Source: Wenzhouxiangella sp.
Lineage (GTDB): Bacteria; Pseudomonadota; Gammaproteobacteria; Xanthomonadales; Wenzhouxiangellaceae
Direction of reading: 5' to 3'
NCBI GenBank assembly: GCA_007121485.1
Contig: SKKM01000235.1
Location: 1-6,898 of the forward strand
DNA length: 6,898 nt
Positions 1 through 5,348 of the stretch are shown here, piece by piece. The notes below the pieces were generated by a model. That model saw only the letters and a program-made list of their open reading frames with translations, was not told the DNA's origin and did no database searches. The stretch's first letter is position 1. Every line of letters starts with the position of its first letter. A program made the translations under genes and the position numbers.

Positions 1-1123
1 CGACTTCTCCGCTGATGATCGGCTCGACGCTGACCACCTCGGTGCCGTCCAGGACGATGCGATGGACTTCTTCGACCAGCAACATGCCGGCAAACAACTG
101 GCCCTGCCAGGCCGGGAAGGCGTCGCCGTGGAAAAAGGCCAGCCCCGAAGGCGCGTGCGATTCCTCCCACACGTGCGCCGGTGGCGTCACGCCGGGCGCC
201 GAGCGACCGATGCCGATCTTTTCATCGGTGCGGTACTCGGTGCCGAAGGACACATGCGGCCAGCCGAAATTGGCCCCGGCCTCGATGCGGTACAGGAGAT
301 CACCGCCGTTGGGTCCGTGGCCGGTGGCCCAGACCTCACCGGTGAGCGGGTTGATGGCCAGGCCCTGGTTGTTGCGATGACCAAAGGAGAAGATTTCCGG
401 GCGCAGGTTGCCCGGCGCCTGTCCGACGAAGGGGTTGTCGGCCGGCGCGCCACCGTCCTCGTTCAGGCGGATCACGCTGCCGATCGGGTTGGTCAGGTCC
501 TGGGCCGGATAGCGCAGACCGCGATCGCCGATGGTCATCAGCAGGGTGCCGTCGCCGAGAAAGACGATGCGCGAGCCGTAGTGCCGGCCCGGGTTGGTGC
601 GCGGCATGACCGCATACAGGGTTTCAAGGTCCACCAGCGCCGTGCCCTCGTCGTTCAGCCGCGCGCGCGCCAGCGCCGGCGAGGTGCCGCGGTCGGAACC
701 GTCGGTGACCGAGTCCGGATCGCCCGGGCTCGAGTAGGTGAAGTAAATCCAGCCGTTGTCGGCAAAGTCGGGATGCACCACCACGTCCAGCAGACCGGCC
801 TGGCTGCCGCCTTCCGGCGCCGTGCGCTGGTCTTCCTGCGCATGGATGGGGGGCAGGCCCTCCAGCGAGACGACCGAGTCGCCGTCGACCAGCAGCAGGT
901 TGCCGCCGCGCTCGCTGACCAGCATGCGCCCGTCAGGCAGCCAGGCCACCGCCCACGGGTGCCGGACGCCGGCAAGCACCTGCACGATCCGGATTTCGGC
1001 CTCGTCGGTGCTGCGGTCAGCCACGTGACGTTCCACCACTCGCGGCTCTGCGGCGGCCGCTGCGGAAGCCAGCATCAGGCCGGAAACGACACCGACTTTA
1101 ATATTTTTTATCATATTTTTCAT
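1..1123 (-). CDS. PQQ-dependent sugar dehydrogenase (glucose/sorbosone dehydrogenase family), periplasmic, C-terminus cut by window edge
   Basis: Translating the minus strand from the ATG at 1123 gives 374 open codons running off base 1, so the last few tens of residues are missing. The start is supported by an AGGAG 8 nt upstream and by a signal peptide: basic MKNMIKNIK, a hydrophobic stretch, then an Ala run with likely cleavage after A25. The mature part reads as a six-bladed beta-propeller quinoprotein: HPWAVAWLPDGRMLVSERGG (about 55-74), HPDFADNGWIYFTYS (about 117-131), RHYGSRIVF with H181 at the position of the family's catalytic His, GDRG (about 199-202), FGHRNNQGLA (H249, R250, N251; the Arg/Asn contact PQQ in characterised members) and GANFGWP (about 283-289). 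Such enzymes oxidise aldose sugars or related compounds using PQQ and pass electrons on from the periplasm; the substrate here cannot be read from sequence. It is transcribed divergently from the Crp/Fnr-type regulator. Confidence 0.93.
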   Translation of the reverse strand, partial: MKNMIKNIKVGVVSGLMLASAAAAAEPRVVERHVADRSTDEAEIRIVQVLAGVRHPWAVAWLPDGRMLVSERGGNLLLVDGDSVVSLEGLPPIHAQEDQRTAPEGGSQAGLLDVVVHPDFADNGWIYFTYSSPGDPDSVTDGSDRGTSPALARARLNDEGTALVDLETLYAVMPRTNPGRHYGSRIVFLGDGTLLMTIGDRGLRYPAQDLTNPIGSVIRLNEDGGAPADNPFVGQAPGNLRPEIFSFGHRNNQGLAINPLTGEVWATGHGPNGGDLLYRIEAGANFGWPHVSFGTEYRTDEKIGIGRSAPGVTPPAHVWEESHAPSGLAFFHGDAFPAWQGQLFAGMLLVEEVHRIVLDGTEVVSVEPIISGEV

Positions 1124-1147
1124 GTCCTTAGCTCCTGTCGAATGCGT

Positions 1148-1163
1148 ACGCACTGTAGTGCGT
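1148..1163. promoter_or_regulatory. Inverted repeat, possible repressor operator in the divergent intergenic region
   Basis: The sequence ACGCACTGTAGTGCGT has two perfect 7-bp arms around a 2-bp centre. It lies 24 bp upstream of the dehydrogenase ATG and about 150 bp upstream of the divergent regulator gene. On the minus strand a TTGATG (1172-1167) precedes it at a distance where the repeat would fall between -35 and -10, but no good -10 hexamer follows. The size and position fit an operator for a dimeric repressor. The cognate protein is unknown, and the repeat does not match the CRP or FNR consensus. Confidence 0.35.
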
Positions 1164-1315
1164 TCACATCAAGGTGGGGTGAAGCGGCCGGCAAGCCAGG
1201 CTCCGGGAGCGTCAGCCGAGGCGTCCGGTTCGATGCTCGCAGCCACACACGCTCGACCATTGGATTACACTCATATTTCTTGCGCCCGGACCGGGCCCGG
1301 CCAGGGGTACGACAC

Positions 1316-2035
1316 ATGCAGGAAGCGATCTCCCCTGATCGCAACCGACTGCTGGCGGCGCTGTCGCGGCAGAGCCGACAGCGGATTTTCCCGGCGCTGC
1401 GGCGGGTCGACCTGCCGCTGGGCTTTGTGTTGCACGAGGCGCTTGAGCCGATTACCGAGGTGTACTTCCCGGTTGACGGCATCGTCTCGCTGCTCAGCTT
1501 CACAAAAGCCGGCGAAACGGCCGAGATCTGCGTGGTCGGAAGCGAGGGTTTCGTTGACACCGCAGTGGTGCTCGGCGCCGACCGTACGCTGTGCCGGGCC
1601 ATCGCCCAGAGCGCCGGCAGCGCCTACTGCATGTCCGCCGCCGACTTTCGGCGCGAGTTCAAACGCAACGCCGAGTTGCGTGCGGTGACGCTGGGCTATC
1701 TGCACAGCCTGATGACCCAGATCATGCAAAGCGTGATCTGCAACCGACATCACACCATTCTTCAGCAACTCGCGCGCTGGCTGCTGATGTCGCTGGATCG
1801 CCTGCCCGGCAACGAGTTGCACATGACCCAGGAACTGATCTCCGCCATGCTCGGCGTGCGACGCGAGGGCGTGACGGAAGCCGCCCGCAAGCTCAAGGCC
1901 GCCGGCGTGATCGATTACCGGCGGGGGCATATCACCGTGCTGGACCGGCCGCGCCTGGAACAGTTGTGCTGCGAATGCTACGCGGTCGTCGAGGCCGAGA
2001 GTGGCCAGTTCGCCAGTCGGGACCATGGCCGCTGA
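1316..2035 (+). CDS. Crp/Fnr-family transcriptional regulator
   Basis: This 239-residue protein is within the usual family length. Residues about 20-130 form the cyclic-nucleotide-binding-like beta-roll (FPVDGIVSLLSFTKAGETAE, then VVGSEGFVD and a region ending CMSAADFRREF). A long dimerisation helix covers about 125-160, and a winged helix-turn-helix about 165-212 (HMTQELISAMLGVRREGVTEAARKL, then AAGVIDYRRGHITVLD). The reading frame stays open far upstream, but the ATG at 1316 is chosen because AGGGG lies 8 nt before it and because the fold begins there. There is no N-terminal cysteine cluster as in FNR, so iron-sulphur sensing is unlikely. A C-terminal CCEC motif (218-221) is present. The effector is unknown; the beta-roll lacks an obvious complete cAMP-binding signature. 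It may control the divergent dehydrogenase gene, but that is inference from position only. Confidence 0.92.
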   Translation: MQEAISPDRNRLLAALSRQSRQRIFPALRRVDLPLGFVLHEALEPITEVYFPVDGIVSLLSFTKAGETAEICVVGSEGFVDTAVVLGADRTLCRAIAQSAGSAYCMSAADFRREFKRNAELRAVTLGYLHSLMTQIMQSVICNRHHTILQQLARWLLMSLDRLPGNELHMTQELISAMLGVRREGVTEAARKLKAAGVIDYRRGHITVLDRPRLEQLCCECYAVVEAESGQFASRDHGR

Positions 2036-2082
2036 GGCAGCGCCCGGATCCTCAACTCGCGAGCCCGGCCTGCGGCAAGGCG

Positions 2083-2113
2083 GAAAAGAAACGGCGGCCC
2101 GAAGGCCGCCGTT
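2083..2113 (-). terminator. Intrinsic terminator of the large exported-protein gene
   Basis: Plus-strand bases 2090-2099 (AACGGCGGCC) and 2104-2113 (GGCCGCCGTT) form a perfect 10-bp stem with a 4-base loop. Read on the minus strand the loop is TTCG, a very stable tetraloop, and the stem is followed by TCTTTTCC, a reasonable U-tract. It begins 24 nt past the stop codon of the minus-strand gene at 2137. In the plus direction the tail is GTTGTTGG, so it could also weakly terminate the convergent regulator gene. Confidence 0.88.
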
Positions 2114-2136
2114 GTTGGGTTGAAGATGACGGTCAA

Positions 2137-4650
2137 TCAGTCATCATGTACGTCGTAGTCCGAGCAGTGCGGAACGTCCTCATATCCGTTGTTGTAGGAG
2201 TCGAGAAGTTCGGCAAGCTCGATTGCGTCGTCGCGATTGCAGGTCACGGCCTGATTGCGCCGAGGCCGAACGAACTCACCCGGTCCGCATGACTCGAACA
2301 GCGATGCGGCCGCATCCCAGGCCCGCTCCACATGGTCGGGAATGGCGGCTCCGTTGAGCACGTTCAGCGTGGCCGCCATGAACTGATGAGCCAGGATGTA
2401 GTAAGCGTCACCACCCTGCGGCGGGGTCCAGAACACATTGATCCAGCTATCGCCACCGAAGAACGGAGTGTCTTCGCCACAGCGCAGGCTCTCGTTTTCG
2501 GGATCACACTCGCCCGGCAGACCCAGATCTTCCCAACCCTCGTCTTCGATGTTGCCGACGCGCGCCCAGTTGTCGTCGTAAGGCGCCGGGCCATATGCTG
2601 AGTGCGTCTGCCAGTAACCACGGGTCAGCGTGCAGCCTTCCGGCGTGCAGTTGGCGTTGAGCAGCAAGACCTGGACCAGGGCCTGTTCTTCGTTAAGAAC
2701 TTCATACGGATCATCCAGGGTGATGACTTGCGCTTCGTTGTCGATGCCGATTTCGCAGATGTCTTCGGCGAAGTCACCCGGTTCGAACCACGGCTCACCC
2801 CCGTTGTTGTCGCTGAAGGTAAAGACGAAGTCTTCCGGTTCAGCGAAGTAGCACAGCGGCACCAGCGGATCGTTCAGCTGCGTGATGTCCGGATCCAGAC
2901 CGGCGACCGAGAACAGGTCGATAACGTCGACACAGGCGTTGACCGAGGTGGTCGGGTTGACGAACGAGAAGCTGACCGTGTCACGGTATTCGCTCGTTCC
3001 GGCAGGACTGATCACTGTTCCGTTCGCGCCAAAGTTGAAGTTCCGCTGGACAGCTTCGGCGGTATTGGTCCGCGTTGAACCATCAGGCAGTTCCTCAGGC
3101 CCGTAGCTGCAGGTCAGCGTTTCGCCGGCACCCAGCACGTACGGGAAGGTAGCCGGAGCACAGTCAACATCAACCAGACCAATACCTTCGATCAGGTCAG
3201 AAACGCTGTTGATCGTCGCGTCGATATCCGTCGCCGGGTTGGTGACGCTGATGGTGCCGGAGACGGCCCAGTCACTGTCTTCGGAACCGAGCGACTCGAC
3301 CACGATCGTGTAGTCCAGACTGAAGATTTGCCCTTCTGCGAGCAGTTCGGTCTCAACATCGCGGTCGTAGGTCTTTTCGACATCCCAGAACCATTCACGG
3401 GTGAAGGTCGGGTTGGCAGTCTTGGCGACGTTCAGGACCCAGCAGGTCAGGGTGATGTTGGCGTCATCGGAATCCTCTGCGCCGGGAGTCGTGATGGAAG
3501 CGGTGTTCTCCACTGTCCGGAATCCGGAATTGGCCCCTTCCTCAAGCTCCACACCTTCACAAGTGAAGATCTGCCCGTAGGGTTCCGTGCAGCTTCCGTC
3601 GTCTGTGATGGCATCACAGGTCCAGGGACCGATTCCATCGAAGGTGTCGGTGAACGAAATGCTGCGGTTGATTTCGTTAGCCGTCCAATCGATATCCGCG
3701 GTGCCGGTGCTGGTGCGGCTCGCGCCGGCCATCGTATAGGCGGCGGTTGCCGTATTCAGCGTTGCACTGGCATCGTCTGGCGAGGCGGTGTAAGTGCAAG
3801 TGATGGATTCGCCACCAGCCACGGTCGCGGCGGGGCAATCGACAACAGCGGTCGTGCCGTCATTGAGCAGGTCGGTCACCAGCAGGTTGGTGGCATCGAT
3901 GCCCGGGAACGGGTTAGTGATGGTGATATTGCCGGTCACCTCGAAATTGCTGTCCACGACGTCCGTGTTGGTGACCGTCACGGTGTAGTCGAAGGCATGC
4001 GAGTCGCCAAAGAAGATGGACGCTGCATCGGGATCGACCAACTTTTCGATTTCCCACTCGAAGGTGCGGTCAAAGGTACCGACTGCAGTCTTTTCAACCA
4101 CCAGACTGAAGTTGAGGCAGACCTCGACATGACTGATATCGAAGATCCCCCCCGGCCCTGTCGGCGCCACAAGGTTCGTGTCGAACAACACATTGGTCAG
4201 GCCGTTGCCTTCGTAATCGTACAGGTTGGCGTTCGGACCGCCCTTGATAACGAAACCAGCAACCGGAACGGTGGATTCGAAGCCCACATGGCCATCACTG
4301 TCCGGGAAAGCCTCAGCGCGCAGAAAGGTGATTTCACCGCCAGGGATGGAATATGGGTTGTCGAAACCATCTTCCCAGTTGGCATCGCAATCCTCCGAAA
4401 AAACGCCGGGCGGGCCTTCGCAAATTGTTCCTTCAGGCGCTTGAGGCTTGAAGCCGAAGTCGTAGCCAAGGTCTGTACATGACGGGTTACCCGGGACTAG
4501 GTCCGGAGCAACCAGCGGGTTGGTGGAGGCCGATGCCGGCGCCAGGCCAGCAAAGGCGAACAGGGCGGCCAGCAGTACTACCACCCACGGATTTCGGGGA
4601 CACGATCCCCTGCGAACCGATGTGTCCGCATCAGGTGTTGTCGTTTTCAT
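2137..4650 (-). CDS. Large exported repeat protein with C-terminal GYWQTHS module, function unknown
   Basis: The protein has 837 residues. The start is supported by GAGGT 8 nt before the ATG and by a Sec signal peptide with a long N-region (1-20), hydrophobic core (about 22-37) and likely cleavage near the ASAS at 39-42. Residues 50-180 form a module with VPGNPSC and VIKGGPNANLYDYE. Two related units follow, about 183-403 and 406-668. Both contain F-x-R-x-F-x-W-x-x-EK, DYT, NP-x(4)-IDAT, VDC-x-AT and AGE-x-x-TC-x-Y in the same order, suggesting beta-sandwich (Ig/DUF11-like) folds. The C-terminal module (about 672-790) has GCTLTRGYWQTHS, WTPPQGGDAYYILAHQFMAA and LNGA; a tail follows with LLDSYNNG. 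The protein is acidic and has many Cys. No catalytic motif, LPXTG, PEP-CTERM or terminal membrane anchor is seen. Comparable modules occur in secreted bacterial surface proteins; an adhesive or structural role is inference. The gene appears monocistronic, with its own leader and terminator. Confidence 0.9.
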   Translation of the reverse strand: MKTTTPDADTSVRRGSCPRNPWVVVLLAALFAFAGLAPASASTNPLVAPDLVPGNPSCTDLGYDFGFKPQAPEGTICEGPPGVFSEDCDANWEDGFDNPYSIPGGEITFLRAEAFPDSDGHVGFESTVPVAGFVIKGGPNANLYDYEGNGLTNVLFDTNLVAPTGPGGIFDISHVEVCLNFSLVVEKTAVGTFDRTFEWEIEKLVDPDAASIFFGDSHAFDYTVTVTNTDVVDSNFEVTGNITITNPFPGIDATNLLVTDLLNDGTTAVVDCPAATVAGGESITCTYTASPDDASATLNTATAAYTMAGASRTSTGTADIDWTANEINRSISFTDTFDGIGPWTCDAITDDGSCTEPYGQIFTCEGVELEEGANSGFRTVENTASITTPGAEDSDDANITLTCWVLNVAKTANPTFTREWFWDVEKTYDRDVETELLAEGQIFSLDYTIVVESLGSEDSDWAVSGTISVTNPATDIDATINSVSDLIEGIGLVDVDCAPATFPYVLGAGETLTCSYGPEELPDGSTRTNTAEAVQRNFNFGANGTVISPAGTSEYRDTVSFSFVNPTTSVNACVDVIDLFSVAGLDPDITQLNDPLVPLCYFAEPEDFVFTFSDNNGGEPWFEPGDFAEDICEIGIDNEAQVITLDDPYEVLNEEQALVQVLLLNANCTPEGCTLTRGYWQTHSAYGPAPYDDNWARVGNIEDEGWEDLGLPGECDPENESLRCGEDTPFFGGDSWINVFWTPPQGGDAYYILAHQFMAATLNVLNGAAIPDHVERAWDAAASLFESCGPGEFVRPRRNQAVTCNRDDAIELAELLDSYNNGYEDVPHCSDYDVHDD

Positions 4651-4689
4651 CGCACTACCTCAACATCAAGGCGCGCAGCGTCATGTTCC

Positions 4690-4815
4690 CCGCCAAATGC
4701 TGCACGATCGATCAGGTGGCGGTCCCTTTGGCGACCTGTGGATGTTTTCTCTTTTCGACGATAGATACAGGTCTTGCCCCTTTGAACGGCACTGGGTTCA
4801 AAGTAGCTGCCGTTC
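4690..4815 (-). promoter_or_regulatory. Structured 5' leader, possible riboswitch-like element
   Basis: Four perfect inverted repeats lie in 126 bp. They are GAACGGCA/TGCCGTTC (4784-4791 with 4808-4815), CTTTGAAC/GTTCAAAG (4780-4787 with 4796-4803), GACCTGT/ACAGGTC (4733-4739 with 4767-4773) and CCGCCA/TGGCGG (4690-4695 with 4717-4722). The first two overlap and exclude each other. Read on the minus strand, the order AAAGGGGCAA, then a CCTGT/ACAGG stem, then a CGCCAAAGGGACC segment recalls the cyclic-di-GMP-I (GEMM) aptamer, which often precedes genes for secreted or surface proteins. Against this, the stem has a 27-base loop instead of a GNRA tetraloop, the receptor motif is not evident, and the purine-rich junction deviates. 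Structure is well supported; ligand identity is not. Confidence 0.35.
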
Positions 4816-4877
4816 GCGTTCATCAAACCGCAACCCCGACCCTGTTGTCTGTGCGGAATCGCACTTAGCGGGGTATT

Positions 4878-4895
4878 TTGTGCGCAGAATCACAA
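4878..4895. promoter_or_regulatory. CRP-like binding site candidate
   Basis: On the minus strand the sequence TTGTGATTCTGCGCACAA has perfect TTGTG/CACAA arms. It contains TGTGA-N6-GCACA, one base away from the classical CRP half-site pair TGTGA-N6-TCACA. It is 228 nt upstream of the start codon of the large exported-protein gene, in the only plausible promoter region for it. Without a mapped transcription start it cannot be said whether the position suits activation. The Crp/Fnr-type regulator at 1316-2035 has a different-looking recognition helix, so a separate CRP would be the more likely binder. Confidence 0.35.
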
Positions 4896-4935
4896 CCACA
4901 ATGACCGACCGGCACTGCAGGCGGCTGGCAGGGAT

Positions 4936-4953
4936 GAACGCCGACCGGCGTTC
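4936..4953 (-). terminator. Hairpin past the DUF6164-type gene, weak terminator candidate
   Basis: GAACGCCG (4936-4943) and CGGCGTTC (4946-4953) are perfect complements, giving a stable 7-bp stem with a 4-base loop. It begins 12 nt after the stop codon of the minus-strand gene ending at 4965, where an operon terminator would be expected. No U-tract follows on the minus strand, so it is at best a Rho-assisted or RNA-stabilising hairpin. Confidence 0.35.
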
Positions 4954-4964
4954 GCGGCGGGATT

Positions 4965-5333
4965 TCAGCGGCTGGCGAGCTGGATGACCGGGGCGAAGAA
5001 GATCATCAGGATGAAGATGGCGGCGGCCAGGTAGATCACGGTGCGCACCGGATGACGGCGCAGGTGGGTCCAGAAGGTTTCGGCCCGGCCTTCGCGCCGG
5101 GCCTGTTCCAGTTCGGCGCGCACGCGCTGGCTGCGCTCGGCCTGGTAGTCGTCCATCAGTGCGCGCGCCCGCGGGTAGTCCTCCGCGTGACGCAGCCAGA
5201 TGCCGCCGGCGGTGATGCCGAACGGCCCTGCCGGCGTGGCGTAGTGCTCGATGCCGTGCTGCTCCATCAGCTCGGCGACTTCGTGCGCTTCCTCTTCGGT
5301 GACGTTGCGCAGGTTGAGGAGCAACTTGGGCAT
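4965..5333 (-). CDS. Small DUF6164-type protein with C-terminal membrane helix
   Basis: The protein has 122 residues. It opens with MPKLLLNLRNVTEEEAHEVA and continues with HGIEHYATPAGPFGITAGGIWLR (26-48), the pattern I associate with the DUF6164 family; a ferredoxin-like small alpha/beta domain that senses or binds something is plausible but undemonstrated. Residues about 57-90 are helical and highly charged (RARALMDDYQAERSQRVRAE). One hydrophobic helix (about 97-118) then anchors it, most likely in the inner membrane with the N-terminal domain in the cytoplasm. It starts 15 bp after the stop of the M28 peptidase gene and should be cotranscribed with it. Only a weak ribosome-binding site (GGTG) precedes the ATG, so it may depend on translation of the upstream gene. 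Function is unknown. Confidence 0.8.
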   Translation of the reverse strand: MPKLLLNLRNVTEEEAHEVAELMEQHGIEHYATPAGPFGITAGGIWLRHAEDYPRARALMDDYQAERSQRVRAELEQARREGRAETFWTHLRRHPVRTVIYLAAAIFILMIFFAPVIQLASR

Positions 5334-5348
5334 CAGTGCAACGGCACC

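Larger units (their letters stand above)
4651..4964. other. Gene-free region between two minus-strand genes: leader and promoter region of the large exported-protein gene
   Basis: No convincing coding region was found on either strand. Going upstream from the ATG at 4650 on the minus strand, it holds the ribosome-binding site (GAGGT), a run of nested inverted repeats (4690-4815), a CRP-like palindrome (4878-4895), and a hairpin (4936-4953) just past the stop of the upstream gene. I did not find a -35/-10 pair good enough to place a promoter, although the length and spacing imply that transcription of the large gene starts here. Confidence 0.6.

Noticed and set aside
62..1315. Long plus-strand open frame continuing upstream of the Crp/Fnr regulator, which would extend the protein to 657 residues
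   Set aside because: It lies antisense to the PQQ-dependent dehydrogenase, whose translation is clearly the real one. The upstream residues are Arg/Ala/Gly/Val-rich shadow sequence, and the regulator fold begins after the ATG at 1316, which has its own ribosome-binding site.
1271..2026. Minus-strand open frame of 251 codons
   Set aside because: It is antisense to the well-supported Crp/Fnr regulator and contains no family motif.
2137..2240. PEP-CTERM or LPXTG-type C-terminal anchor on the large exported protein
   Set aside because: The last 40 residues contain neither motif nor a terminal hydrophobic helix followed by basic residues; the protein ends in an acidic tail.
1591..2292. Plus-strand open frame of 233 codons spanning the end of the regulator and the convergent region
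   Set aside because: It overlaps the regulator in another frame, runs through the intrinsic terminator and overlaps the end of the minus-strand gene. No domain is recognisable.
3328..4482. Plus-strand open frame of 384 codons
   Set aside because: It is antisense to the exported repeat protein, with no recognisable domain and no ribosome-binding site I could identify. The minus strand has a signal peptide, internal repeats and a terminator.
4588..4620. Twin-arginine (RR) in the signal peptide of the large exported protein, as a possible Tat signal
   Set aside because: The RRG is not followed by the usual F-L-K-type residues and lies well before the hydrophobic core, so ordinary Sec export is more likely.
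4700..4800. Glycine riboswitch suggested by GGGGCAA and CCAAAGGGACC
   Set aside because: The family's P1 and the spacing between these boxes do not fit, and the intervening perfect GACCTGT/ACAGGTC stem is not placed as in glycine aptamers.
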